Both the position numbers and the translations under genes were made by a program. From contig NZ_OX030782.1 in assembly GCF_943733665.1 (NCBI RefSeq), positions 2,568,501 through 2,632,500 on the forward strand: 64,000 nt of DNA, read 5' to 3'. Of the stretch, positions 40,553 to 49,718 are shown in pieces. Under the pieces are notes generated by a model that ran no database searches, had not been told where the DNA came from, and saw only the letters and a program-made list of their open reading frames with translations. Within the stretch, counting starts at the first letter, position 1. Each line of letters opens with the position of its first letter. The stretch comes from Aquimarina sp. Aq107. GTDB lineage: Bacteria; Bacteroidota; Bacteroidia; Flavobacteriales; Flavobacteriaceae.

Positions 40553-40580
40553 GCAACCCTTTACTTTTTGTCTTGTCAAT
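40553..40580 (+). promoter_or_regulatory. ECF-type promoter of the sigma factor gene
   Basis: GCAACC (an AACC-type -35 of ECF sigma factors) is followed after 16 bases by GTCAAT (a GTC-type -10). The Bacteroidota housekeeping boxes are absent here. Its place 58 bases before the sigma gene suggests that the sigma factor transcribes its own operon. Confidence 0.55.
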
Positions 40581-40637
40581 AGTAATAACTAGAAAAGAAA
40601 AGTAACTTTAAAGAAACTTACAATCAACTCTAATTAA

Positions 40638-41180
40638 TTGAAAACTAATATTCTTTATACACACAAAGATTTGATAGAAAAAAGCAAATCTGGTGATCGA
40701 AATTCGCAGTATAAGCTATATGAGTTATATGTAGATGCCATGTACAATGTAAGTATGAGAATAGTAAGTATAAGAGAAGATGCAGAAGATATTATCCAAG
40801 ATAGTTTTGTTGATGCTTTTAAAAACTTAACATCTTTTAGATATGAAAGCACCTTTGGTTCTTGGTTAAAAAGAATCGTAATCAATAAAAGTATCAACCA
40901 TTTAAAATTTAAAAAAATACCAATTACTACACTAGATAAGCATGAATATCATATTACAGAAGAAATTAAAGAATCTGTTAATACTAGGGATATAGAAAAA
41001 ATAAAAAAAGGTATTACAAGATTGCCCTATGGATACAGACAGATTATTAATCTGTACTTAATAGAGGGATATGACCATATTGAGATTTCGGAGATTTTAG
41101 AGATTTCTAGCTCTACTTCTAAATCACAATATCATAGAGCAAAGAAAAAACTAATTCAAATCATAAATACGCAAGCATAA
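40638..41180 (+). CDS. ECF (sigma-70 family) RNA polymerase sigma factor
   Basis: A 180-residue ECF sigma factor. Region 2 spans about 10-80 (YKLYELYVDAMYNVSMRIV, DAEDIIQDSFVDAFKNL, FGSWLKRIVINKSINHL) and region 4 about 115-175 (LPYGYRQIINLYLIEGYDH, then the recognition helix SSSTSKSQYHRAKKKL). The start codon is TTG. It precedes a probable anti-sigma gene by 1 base. An ECF-type promoter upstream points to autoregulation. Targets probably include the downstream envelope genes. Confidence 0.94.
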   Translation: MKTNILYTHKDLIEKSKSGDRNSQYKLYELYVDAMYNVSMRIVSIREDAEDIIQDSFVDAFKNLTSFRYESTFGSWLKRIVINKSINHLKFKKIPITTLDKHEYHITEEIKESVNTRDIEKIKKGITRLPYGYRQIINLYLIEGYDHIEISEILEISSSTSKSQYHRAKKKLIQIINTQA

Positions 41181-41181
41181 A

Positions 41182-41739
41182 ATGGATGATTTTGAAAAAC
41201 ACATAAGAGAAAACAAACTTCTGTTTGATGAACATAAAACGGATAAAACTAAACTTTGGGAACGAATCGAATTAGAACTGGATACTACTTCTAAAACTAA
41301 AAAGATAAAAACCTTAAAACATTGGAATTCTCCTTTTCTAAAAATAGCAGCGAGCATTCTTATAGTTCTTGGAGTGTTTTCTTTAATGAATCTATATACA
41401 AGTTCTACAAATAATCTAACACCACAAAATCAAGCAGTTAATCAAGAACTACAGGATATTGACACCTATTATAAAGGGCTTGTTTCACTTCAGGTAGAGT
41501 TGGTAAAAAAGAATTCGAAACTAACAGAAAATGATAAAGAAGATTTTCTCTCTTTCATGGATGAATTAGACAAGGAGTATTTATTGCTAAAAGAAGAAAT
41601 GAAAGCGAATCTGAATAACGAGTATATCCTTGAAGCCATAGTTCAGAATTACAAAAAAAGAATTGAATTAATAGAGAATCTTCTAGAACAAATTAAAGAT
41701 TCGAAAAAATCCGATGAAAATGAAGGATATATTTTATAA
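41182..41739 (+). CDS. Probable anti-sigma factor, single-pass membrane protein
   Basis: A 185-residue protein with a soluble N-terminal part (about 1-50, DDFEKHIRENKLLFDEHK), one transmembrane helix (about 54-72, FLKIAASILIVLGVFSLMN) and a periplasmic helical region with predicted coiled coil (EYLLLKEEMKANLNNEYILEA). No zinc-binding anti-sigma motif is visible. Topology and position directly after an ECF sigma gene support the role; it could also be an unrelated membrane regulator. It overlaps the next gene by 26 bases. Confidence 0.75.
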   Translation: MDDFEKHIRENKLLFDEHKTDKTKLWERIELELDTTSKTKKIKTLKHWNSPFLKIAASILIVLGVFSLMNLYTSSTNNLTPQNQAVNQELQDIDTYYKGLVSLQVELVKKNSKLTENDKEDFLSFMDELDKEYLLLKEEMKANLNNEYILEAIVQNYKKRIELIENLLEQIKDSKKSDENEGYIL

Positions 41740-42811
41740 AAAACTAACCATATTAGTCTTAATACTTTTTGCCGGACATTATACAAATGGTCAGGAAAAG
41801 TTATCTAAATCAATAGAAAAAACCTATGATTTTTCAAACGCCGGAGAATTACAATTAGAAAATAAGTATGGAAATATTATAATCAACGGATGGAGCCAAA
41901 ATAAAATCAAAATTACTATTGATATTACCGTTACTAAAAAAGACAAAGAAGATGCGCAGGAGCTTTTAGATAGAATACAACCCTTCATAAACACATCTGA
42001 TGATTTCTTAACCGTATTTTCAAATATTGAGGAAAAAAGCGACAGTTTTTTTTCTAAAATATTTAATCGTGTTAATCCTTTTGATTTTGACAAAGGAAAT
42101 GTACAAATTGATTATCAAATTAACCTTCCAATAAATTCGGAGATCCAATTAACTAATAAATTTGGAGATATTATTATCAGTGATTGGAATGGAAAGTTAA
42201 AAGCTGATTTACAACACGGAGATATGTGGATTAATAATGATGTTGTAAATGCTAATATTAAAATGAAATTCGGCAAACTACATACAAAATCCATTACCTA
42301 TGGTAAAATTGATCTAAAAAACAGTGAATTTGATCACGAGACTTCTAAAAACCTTAGAGTGATAAGTAGTGGATCAACAATCACTATAAAAAAAGTAGAT
42401 GATCTAGAGATATACTCCAGTAAAGACAAAGTTTCAGTAGATGCAATTAATAAAATCAAAGGAGAACTGGAATTTACTAATATTATAATTGAAAAGTTGC
42501 TTGATAATATTAATCTAACAATGGATGTAGCAGACTTTAGAGTAGAACATATCGTAAAATCAAATGCAGATATAATTATAGATCAAAAATCTTCAGAAGT
42601 TAACATCAATATTTCAGAACTTAATTTTGATTTTAATGCTTCTTTAGAGCAAGGTTTGTTGCGAATTCCTAAAACGTTCAAGAATATAAAAAACGAAGTA
42701 ATTGACAGTAAAAAAAGACTACGAGAAATCCATGCAACATATGGTCTACAAACAAACAAGGGAACTTTTCAAATAACCGGCAGAAAAGGAGTAATCATAT
42801 TAAAAGAATAA
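41714..42811 (+). CDS. Secreted adhesin-like protein (DUF4097-type beta-helix)
   Basis: A 365-residue protein with a signal peptide ending near YTNGQ and a long repetitive beta structure in which short strands such as LQLENKYGNIIINGW, IQLTNKFGDIIISDWNGKL and MKFGKLHTKSITYGKIDLK recur. This is the pattern of DUF4097/YvlB-type putative adhesins, often encoded beside ECF sigma factors in Bacteroidota. An internal ATG two codons in is an equally possible start. It overlaps the anti-sigma gene, so all three are co-translated. Confidence 0.8.
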   Translation: MKMKDIFYKKLTILVLILFAGHYTNGQEKLSKSIEKTYDFSNAGELQLENKYGNIIINGWSQNKIKITIDITVTKKDKEDAQELLDRIQPFINTSDDFLTVFSNIEEKSDSFFSKIFNRVNPFDFDKGNVQIDYQINLPINSEIQLTNKFGDIIISDWNGKLKADLQHGDMWINNDVVNANIKMKFGKLHTKSITYGKIDLKNSEFDHETSKNLRVISSGSTITIKKVDDLEIYSSKDKVSVDAINKIKGELEFTNIIIEKLLDNINLTMDVADFRVEHIVKSNADIIIDQKSSEVNINISELNFDFNASLEQGLLRIPKTFKNIKNEVIDSKKRLREIHATYGLQTNKGTFQITGRKGVIILKE

Positions 42812-42853
42812 TCAAAATCATTTATCAATCCAAAAAAAAACAAACCAATACTC

Positions 42854-43528
42854 ATGAAAAAATCAATCAAATTATTACTTATTATTTTCTTATTGATAAA
42901 TATATCTTTTGCTTATTCGCAAGAAGATAGCAACGGTGATTATCTAGAATTTAATGACCGTAAAAATATCGTCCATGGAGTCTATCTTGGTTTTAGTGCT
43001 AGTTATGGAGAAATTGACGGAGAAGACACTGGATTAATTGGACTAAAATTAGCATATGTAGCCAATAGAAAGTTTGAAGTAGGTTTTGGTATGAAGGGGT
43101 TTTATTCTCAACAAAATCTACCAGGAATTTCAATTTCTAACGATGAAGATCTCATTGGAGGATATGCAGGAATGCACTTAGAACCTATATTCTTCAGTAA
43201 ATCAAGAATAAACTTATCATTTCCGTTACTAGTTGGATTTGGGGGTGTTGGTTATATAGATGGTCAATTCAGTGACGATGATGAATTTAATGAAGATGAT
43301 TATGACTGGGATGCTGTTTTCGTTGCTGAACCAGGAATAAATCTACTATTTAATGTATCTAGATTTTTACAACTAGAAGCTGGTGTAAAATATAGATTCT
43401 CGAGTAAATTTAATATCCATCCTAATGGTATTGATCGAATCAATGGATTCTCTGCAGGAATAGGAGTAAAAGTTGGAGTCTTTAATCTCGGAAGAAACAG
43501 ATATAAGAAAAAAGCTCCTAAAGAATAG
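42854..43528 (+). CDS. Small outer-membrane beta-barrel protein, paralogue A
   Basis: A 224-residue secreted protein. A signal peptide ends near SFAYSQ, and the mature part shows alternating strands ending in aromatic residues typical of an 8-10-stranded barrel. It shares with the next gene the blocks YLEFNDRKNIVHGVYLGF, LKLAYVANRKFEVGFG, EPGINLLFNVSRFLQLEAGV and INGFSAGIGVKVGVFNLGRN. An acidic insertion (DDDEFNEDDYDWD, about 140-153) is absent from the paralogue. Function is unknown; it may belong to the ECF regulon. Confidence 0.75.
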   Translation: MKKSIKLLLIIFLLINISFAYSQEDSNGDYLEFNDRKNIVHGVYLGFSASYGEIDGEDTGLIGLKLAYVANRKFEVGFGMKGFYSQQNLPGISISNDEDLIGGYAGMHLEPIFFSKSRINLSFPLLVGFGGVGYIDGQFSDDDEFNEDDYDWDAVFVAEPGINLLFNVSRFLQLEAGVKYRFSSKFNIHPNGIDRINGFSAGIGVKVGVFNLGRNRYKKKAPKE

Positions 43529-43620
43529 AACTACATAATGTCTATAAGTTTTTTAGATAGAAACACATCAAAAGAATGAGTTTGACATAATTTAAAATAC
43601 AATCTATAAAACCATTGTTT

Positions 43621-44262
43621 ATGAAATACATAAGAATGTTTTTAGTAGCTTTAATCATACTAACAACAAATCAAACAAGGAGTCAGGAAACTGATAACAA
43701 AGATTATATCGAATTCAATGATCGAAAAAACATCATACACGGCATCTATCTTGGTGTTGACGTAGGATATGGTCAAATCAAAAAAAATCAAACTACCTCT
43801 GCTGGAATTAAATTAGCATATGTTGCTAATAAAAAAATGGAACTAGGAATAACAGCAAAAGCTTTGTTCTCCGATTTAAGATCTGTCGATCGTTCTTTTG
43901 GAGGAAATTTTGATTTATTAGTTATCTATGGAGGTCTACACTCAGAAAACATACTACTTAGTACTTCAAAATTTAATTTTTCGTTTCCTTTTCTAATAGG
44001 TATGGGGTATGTAGAAGGTTCAGGTCCACTATTTAAGAGTACAGATATAACATTAATTGTAGAACCAGGTGTTAATGTATTATATAATCTTTCTAAATTT
44101 ATACAATTCGAAGCAGGAATAAAGTATCGGTTTTCAACACCTATTGATCCAATACCAAATATTTTAGATAATATTAATGGTTTCTCTATACATATTGGCT
44201 CTAAAATTGGAATATTTAATCTAAACAGAAATAGATATAAGCAACCAGCTCCTATTGATTAA
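43621..44262 (+). CDS. Small outer-membrane beta-barrel protein, paralogue B
   Basis: A protein of about 213 residues and a tandem paralogue of the preceding gene, with the same order of blocks (YIEFNDRKNIIHGIYLGV, IKLAYVANKKMELGI, VEPGVNVLYNLSKFIQFEAG, INGFSIHIGSKIGIFNLNRN). The start is the ATG giving MKYIRMFLVALIILTT, a signal peptide; a TTG two codons upstream is less likely. It lacks the acidic loop of paralogue A. Function is unknown. Confidence 0.75.
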   Translation: MKYIRMFLVALIILTTNQTRSQETDNKDYIEFNDRKNIIHGIYLGVDVGYGQIKKNQTTSAGIKLAYVANKKMELGITAKALFSDLRSVDRSFGGNFDLLVIYGGLHSENILLSTSKFNFSFPFLIGMGYVEGSGPLFKSTDITLIVEPGVNVLYNLSKFIQFEAGIKYRFSTPIDPIPNILDNINGFSIHIGSKIGIFNLNRNRYKQPAPID

Positions 44263-44382
44263 CTAAAACAAAATCACGAAAAAATCTAACTCCAAACGAG
44301 ACATTAAATCAATAGGTAATTCCTGTTGATTAGTCACCGTACTGCCTTTAATCTAAGTAATCATTAATATAAATTGATCATT

Positions 44383-44946
44383 ATGAAAAAAAATGCATTA
44401 TTATTAGTAATCTTAATTCCCTGTTTTCAATTATTTTCTCAAGATTCAAAAATCAGTTTTGAACTCAACTACCCTATCCCATTTGGCGACAACTTTCTTG
44501 GCGATAATTATGTTGGAATTATTGATGCTGGCGCAGATTACCGGTTTATTGAATTAAACCCTGTTAAGATAGGTGTTTCTATAAATGGTAATGTATTAAC
44601 AAATAATAAGTTCGATACTTCTGAAACTACAGCATACATATTACAACCAAGAATATTTGGAGAGTTAACTATAGAATCAATTAAGAAACTTCGTCCTTCA
44701 GTTGGAATAGGATACACAGTTATCGTATTAGATTCATCTATCACAACAAATACTGGAGAATTAAATGAGACTGAAACTTTAAATGGATTTAATCTCAATG
44801 TTGGAATTGGGTATAATATCACTAAAAAGTTTTTTGCTCAAATTCAATATGATTTCTTGAGACTTTCTGAAGAAGATAATGTACCAGATATTGCATTTAA
44901 TAGAAATGTAAATCTTCTAAAAATAGGATTAGGGTATAGGCTCTAA
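44383..44946 (+). CDS. Small outer-membrane beta-barrel protein C
   Basis: A protein of about 187 residues with a signal peptide (MKKNALLLVILIPCFQLFSQ) and an OmpA/OprF-N-like barrel pattern (ISFELNYPIPFGDNF, VGIIDAGADYRF, PSVGIGYTVIVL, LNVGIGYNITKKFFAQIQYDF, LLKIGLGYRL with the C-terminal hydrophobic end). It is not clearly related to paralogues A and B. It is likely the last gene of the ECF locus. Function is unknown. Confidence 0.72.
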   Translation: MKKNALLLVILIPCFQLFSQDSKISFELNYPIPFGDNFLGDNYVGIIDAGADYRFIELNPVKIGVSINGNVLTNNKFDTSETTAYILQPRIFGELTIESIKKLRPSVGIGYTVIVLDSSITTNTGELNETETLNGFNLNVGIGYNITKKFFAQIQYDFLRLSEEDNVPDIAFNRNVNLLKIGLGYRL

Positions 44947-45399
44947 AAAATTAAACATCATTTAATTGCGAGACCTTCATTTAAAGCAAATCATATAAGC
45001 TTGAAAGAACATATAAATGCCATAAATATATTCTTTATCCATGTTTTTTTAGGTATAAAAAAATTCTAAACATAATTAGGCACAAAAATTGATACAATGA
45101 TTTTATATAAGAAAGAAATGTTACCAAGACCCCAAATGAAAAGTAAAGTTATTCTAAGAACCAAAAAAATAGATACTAACTATGTATTTTCAGAAAACAA
45201 CCAAGTATATCTTAAACGCAAATCAAGTATTAAATCCACAAATAGTAATACTTTATACACCGAAGAATGGTTTCCCATTAGTTTTTGCTGGAAATCTTAA
45301 CTAGAAGCGACATATTACAATATATTTATATACTCTAAATACGTAACATATTTTAGATTAGAGCGTCTACTCTATAAATGCTACTGAAAAAACTTTCTT
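44947..45399. other. Gap between the barrel genes and the TonB-dependent receptor
   Basis: The stretch holds one ATG frame of 67 codons (45097-45300) that lacks a signal, a known motif or a clear ribosome site, and I do not call it a gene. No exact TAnnTTTG box is seen ahead of the receptor. I see no repeat or terminator of note. Confidence 0.4.
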
Positions 45400-47793
45400 T
45401 TGAAAAAATATCTCACTCTTAATATATGGCTAGTACTACTATGTTTACTAGCCAATAGTACCTTGATAGCTCAAGAAAAATTCACAATTAACGGTACTAT
45501 TTCAGAACAATCTAGTAATGAAACACTAATTGGTGTTAATGTACTTTTTCCAGAAATGGGAAAAGGCGTGGTAACCAATGAATATGGATTTTACTCTATC
45601 ACTTTGCCAGAAGGAACCTATAAACTACAAATCAGCTACCTAGGCTTTAAAGATATTGTACAAGAAATTATACTAAATGAAGATAAAAAACTGAACTTTC
45701 AGCTAGCGGAAGCTTCCGAAATGTTGGATGAAATAGTAATAACAGAAAATATTGAAAAAGTAAATATTAAGAATCCTCAGATGAGTCTTAATAAACTAAC
45801 CGCAGGAACGATCAAACAAATCCCAGTTGTACTAGGTGAAGCAGATGTAATTAAATCGATTGTACTCCTTCCAGGAGTAACTAGTGGTGGTGAAGGTGCT
45901 TCTGGTTTTAATGTTCGTGGTGGTGCTGCAGATCAAAACTTGATCTTATTAGATGAGGCTACTATTTTTAATTCATCACATTTATTTGGATTTTTCTCCG
46001 TGTTTAATCCAGATGCAATTAAAGATATTAAACTCTATAAAGGAGGAATTCCTGCAAAATATGGAGGACGAGTTTCTTCTGTTTTAGATATTTATCAAAA
46101 AGAAGGAAATAGTAAGGAATATCATATTAATGGTGGGCTTGGACTTGTTTCCAGTAGATTATTAGCAGAAGGCCCAATAGTAAAAAATAAAGGAGCTTTC
46201 TTAGTTGGAGGAAGAGCATCGTATGCACATCTTTTCTTACCATTAGTAGATGATGGTAACGATAACGTTGCATACTTCTATGACCTCAACACTAAATTAA
46301 ACTATAAAATAAACGAAAATAATAATCTATTTCTCTCGGGATACTTTGGTAGGGATGTCTTTGCTATAAGTGAAAGTTTTAGAAACACATATGGAAATAC
46401 AGTTTTAAACCTAAGATGGAATCACTTATTCTCGGATAAACTATTTTCTAATTTATCCTTAATTTATTCAGATTATTTTTATGGATTAGAACTTGACTTT
46501 GTTGGCTTTGAATGGGATTCTGGGATCAGAAATTTTAATTTAAAGTATGATTTAAAACATTATTTAAGCGATAATTTTCAACTTAATTATGGAATCAATA
46601 ATATATACTATCGATTCAATCCTGGTGAGATCAAGCCTAATAGAGATGACTCTGGAATTATCAGAGATAAATTAATTGATAAATACGCTAATGAATTAGG
46701 CGTATATATTGATGCAGAACATAAGATCTCTAATAAATTATCATTACAATACGGTATTCGTCTTAGTAACTTCACTAGATTGGGTCAAGATGAATTAAAT
46801 ATTTATGAGGATGACAACCCTCTGTTGTTCAATGAAGAATTACAAATTTATGAAGCTGCAAATCCTATAGGCACAGAAAGAATTAGTAGAAGTGATCAAA
46901 TTAAAAACTTTACTAATTTAGAACCTCGATTAGCCTTAGCATATATATTTAATGATAATACTTCGATAAAAGCTAGTTATAACAGAATGGCTCAGTATCT
47001 ACACTTATTATCTAATACTAGTTCCCCTACTCCACTAGATGTATGGACTCCTAGTGGGAAATATGTAAAACCGCAATTACTCAATCAATATGCCTTAGGT
47101 TTCTTTAAAAGTATTAAAAATGATGCATACTCTATAGAAACAGAAGTATTCTATAAAGACATCAAAAACAGAATTGATTATATTGATGGTGCAGAACTCA
47201 TCGCCAATGACGCTATTGAACAAGAAATACTTAATGGTGAGGCTAGAGCTTACGGTTTAGAACTTTTATTAAGAAAAAATGAAGGCAAGTTCAAAGGATG
47301 GTTAGCCTACACATTGTCTAAATCAGAACAGCGGACAGTTGGAAGAACTCCTGTCGAAACAGGTATTAATAATAGCCAATGGTATAACACACCTTTTGAT
47401 AAAACACATGATATTTCTTTTAATGGTAGTTATGAGTTAAACAAAAAATGGAAGTTTAATGCTAATTTTTTATTCCAAACAGGACAACCTACTAATTACC
47501 CATCTGGACAGTTTGAGTTTCAAGGGTTGGTAGTACCAATTTATGATGGATTAAGAAATGATCAACGACTTCCATCTTATCATCGAATGGATATTTCTGC
47601 TACCTTAACACCACGAAAAAATAAAACTCGTAAATGGCAAGGTGAATGGGTATTTAGTATTTATAACCTATATAATCGCAGAAATGCTGCATCTATCGCC
47701 TTTAGTCAAAATACAGAAACTCGCGTAAATGAAGCAGTAAGAACCTCCATATTCGGAATCGTACCAGCTATCACCTATAATTTTAAATTTTAA
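45400..47793 (+). CDS. TonB-dependent outer-membrane receptor with carboxypeptidase-like domain
   Basis: A 797-residue outer-membrane receptor. A signal peptide ends near STLIAQ, followed by a carboxypeptidase-D regulatory-like domain (about 26-110, INGTISEQSSNETLIGVNVLF), the plug with SGFNVRGGAADQNLILLDEA and FNPDAIKDIKLYKGGIPAKYGG, and a 22-strand barrel ending in PAITYNFKF. The start is a TTG immediately before KKYLTLNIWL. It is followed after 4 bases by a DUF4249 lipoprotein, a common pair in Bacteroidota. The ligand is unknown. Confidence 0.93.
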   Translation: MKKYLTLNIWLVLLCLLANSTLIAQEKFTINGTISEQSSNETLIGVNVLFPEMGKGVVTNEYGFYSITLPEGTYKLQISYLGFKDIVQEIILNEDKKLNFQLAEASEMLDEIVITENIEKVNIKNPQMSLNKLTAGTIKQIPVVLGEADVIKSIVLLPGVTSGGEGASGFNVRGGAADQNLILLDEATIFNSSHLFGFFSVFNPDAIKDIKLYKGGIPAKYGGRVSSVLDIYQKEGNSKEYHINGGLGLVSSRLLAEGPIVKNKGAFLVGGRASYAHLFLPLVDDGNDNVAYFYDLNTKLNYKINENNNLFLSGYFGRDVFAISESFRNTYGNTVLNLRWNHLFSDKLFSNLSLIYSDYFYGLELDFVGFEWDSGIRNFNLKYDLKHYLSDNFQLNYGINNIYYRFNPGEIKPNRDDSGIIRDKLIDKYANELGVYIDAEHKISNKLSLQYGIRLSNFTRLGQDELNIYEDDNPLLFNEELQIYEAANPIGTERISRSDQIKNFTNLEPRLALAYIFNDNTSIKASYNRMAQYLHLLSNTSSPTPLDVWTPSGKYVKPQLLNQYALGFFKSIKNDAYSIETEVFYKDIKNRIDYIDGAELIANDAIEQEILNGEARAYGLELLLRKNEGKFKGWLAYTLSKSEQRTVGRTPVETGINNSQWYNTPFDKTHDISFNGSYELNKKWKFNANFLFQTGQPTNYPSGQFEFQGLVVPIYDGLRNDQRLPSYHRMDISATLTPRKNKTRKWQGEWVFSIYNLYNRRNAASIAFSQNTETRVNEAVRTSIFGIVPAITYNFKF

Positions 47794-47797
47794 CACA

Positions 47798-48619
47798 ATG
47801 AAAAAGTTATTATATATTATAATCGGACTTTCTATAATCACAAGTTGTGAAGATGTTATTGATGTTGATGTTCCTAATGGAGAACCAAAATTAGTTATAG
47901 ACGCATCTTTTGAAATTTATTTAGATGAAACTCCCGTTGATGCCTTAGGTGGAGTACGACTTACATTATCAGCTCCTTTCTTTAATGATGGTGTTCCTAC
48001 AGTAAGTAACGCAACGGTATTTATTACCAATCTATCAGACAATTCTATCGTTAATTTTGTAGAATCATTCAATGAACCAGGATTCTTTATTCCAGAAGAT
48101 TCAAATTTAATACCAGAATTTGATATAGATTACGAACTTACGGTGATCTATGAAGGAGAAACCTATAAAGCTACTACACAATTAATACCGACAGTTGCTA
48201 TTGATAATGTAGAGCAAGGAGATGGAACTTTATTCGACGGTGATGAAACTGAAGTTATTGTTTTCTTTACTGATGAGGGAAATAGAGAAGATTTCTATCT
48301 ATTCGATTTTGATTTTAATTTATATCTTCCGAGCGAAGATCGTTTCTATCAAGGTGAATCTTTTAATTTTTCCTATTTCTATGAGGATATGATCGGTGGA
48401 GAAGAAGTAACTATAAAAATTCTTGGAATAGACGAACGATACTACAACTATTCTAATATACTAATCGAACAAAGTGAACAAGACGGAGGAAATCCGTTCC
48501 AAACACCTCCTGCGCAAATACGAGGAAATATTATAAACACCACGAATCCAGATAATTTTGCGTTAGGATATTTTAATCTATCCGAAGCAAATCGTTTTCA
48601 ATTTACAATTGAAGAGTGA
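47798..48619 (+). CDS. DUF4249 domain lipoprotein, partner of the receptor
   Basis: A 273-residue lipoprotein precursor with lipobox IITSC (Cys17) and the DUF4249 pattern: EDVIDVDVPNGEPKLVIDASF, RLTLSAPFFNDGVPTVSNATV, FEL/YELTVIYEGETYKATTQL, and FFTDEGNREDFYLFDF. Encoded directly after a TonB-dependent receptor, it probably forms a surface or periplasmic accessory protein for that receptor, in analogy to SusD-like partners; this is inference. Confidence 0.88.
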   Translation: MKKLLYIIIGLSIITSCEDVIDVDVPNGEPKLVIDASFEIYLDETPVDALGGVRLTLSAPFFNDGVPTVSNATVFITNLSDNSIVNFVESFNEPGFFIPEDSNLIPEFDIDYELTVIYEGETYKATTQLIPTVAIDNVEQGDGTLFDGDETEVIVFFTDEGNREDFYLFDFDFNLYLPSEDRFYQGESFNFSYFYEDMIGGEEVTIKILGIDERYYNYSNILIEQSEQDGGNPFQTPPAQIRGNIINTTNPDNFALGYFNLSEANRFQFTIEE

Positions 48620-48644
48620 TCAGGAAAATCAGTATTTTTGAAGC

Positions 48645-49457
48645 ATGAGTTTTACCAAAACAACCGAACAGGCTTCCAACTATAACCATCTGGAAAAGAT
48701 GAGTGTTTCTGATTTGTTATCAAATATCAACAAAGAAGATAAAACAGTACCAAATGCCGTAGAAAATGCTATTCCACAAATTGAAAGTTTAGTTTCTAAA
48801 ATTGTTGAAAAACTAAAAAATGGAGGAAGACTCTTTTATATGGGAGCTGGAACTAGTGGCCGTTTAGGTATTGTGGATGCTAGTGAGTGCCCTCCTACTT
48901 TCGGAGTCTCATATGATTTAGTTATTGGATTAATTGCGGGTGGAGATCCGGCTATCAGAAAGGCCGTGGAATTTGCAGAAGATGATACAGAGCAAGGATG
49001 GAAGGATCTAGAAACACATAAAATCTCAGAAAAAGATGTTGTTATTGGTATTGCCGCATCAGGAACTACACCTTATGTAATAGGAGCTTTAGAACAATGT
49101 AATGCCTCAAATATTATTACTGGTTGTATTACTTGTAATGCAGGAAGTCCTTTAGCCATAACAGCTCAATATCCGATTGTAGTAACAGTTGGTCCAGAAT
49201 TTGTAACTGGAAGTTCTAGGATGAAAGCAGGAACTGCTCAAAAATTAGTATTAAACATGATATCTACAGCTACTATGATACAACTAGGAAAAGTAAAAGG
49301 TAATAAAATGGTAGACATGCAACTTAGTAATAATAAACTAGTAGATCGTGGAACACGAATGATCATGGATGAGCTAAAAATAGAAAGAACATTAGCTGCA
49401 GAATTATTAAAGAAACATGGAACTGTTAGAAACGCAATTGATAATTATGGAGCCTAA
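48645..49457 (+). CDS. murQ: N-acetylmuramic acid 6-phosphate etherase MurQ
   Basis: MurQ splits the lactyl ether of MurNAc 6-phosphate in cell-wall recycling. The 270-residue SIS-domain protein has YMGAGTSGRLGIVDASECPP, GIAASGTTPYVIGAL, VTVGPEFVTGSSRMKAGTAQ and the C-terminal helix MMDELKIERTLAAELLKKHG-like segment (with Ile in place of the first Met). Length is slightly short but complete. It overlaps the DUF6095 gene by 11 bases. Confidence 0.95.
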   Translation: MSFTKTTEQASNYNHLEKMSVSDLLSNINKEDKTVPNAVENAIPQIESLVSKIVEKLKNGGRLFYMGAGTSGRLGIVDASECPPTFGVSYDLVIGLIAGGDPAIRKAVEFAEDDTEQGWKDLETHKISEKDVVIGIAASGTTPYVIGALEQCNASNIITGCITCNAGSPLAITAQYPIVVTVGPEFVTGSSRMKAGTAQKLVLNMISTATMIQLGKVKGNKMVDMQLSNNKLVDRGTRMIMDELKIERTLAAELLKKHGTVRNAIDNYGA

Positions 49458-49680
49458 AAGAACAGATAAAGAATTATTAGGTAAAGGTATACAGCGTATG
49501 GCAATTGCGTTGATTTTTATGTTTATTAGTCCAGTGATTATTCACTCTGCTTTTAAAAACCAAGATCATTCTTATTACTATCCCATATTAATTTTAGGAT
49601 TAGTTGGCGCTGCATTCGCTATATTCATGGCATTTAGAGGGTTAAAAACTATTATGGATTCTATTTTTGGTAAAAAATAG
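49447..49680 (+). CDS. DUF6095 family small membrane protein
   Basis: A protein of about 77 residues with two transmembrane helices (about 17-37 and 48-68). I start it at the ATG giving MEPKRTDKELLGKGIQRM, within the murQ 3' end. The family is confined, as far as I know, to Flavobacteriaceae and lies next to murQ there. Function is unknown. A GTAGGG/CCCTAC stem-loop behind it may be a weak terminator. Confidence 0.75.
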   Translation: MEPKRTDKELLGKGIQRMAIALIFMFISPVIIHSAFKNQDHSYYYPILILGLVGAAFAIFMAFRGLKTIMDSIFGKK

Positions 49681-49718
49681 AATCCATATATAATTATAGT
49701 TTAATTATACCAGTAGGG

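Noticed and set aside
44307..44331. Hairpin AATCAA...TTGATT after barrel paralogue B as a terminator
   Set aside because: The stem contains a mismatch and no T-run follows, so I do not call it.
45097..45300. A 67-codon ATG frame between barrel C and the TonB-dependent receptor
   Set aside because: It has no signal peptide, motif or clear ribosome-binding site, and its composition looks like non-coding AT-rich DNA.
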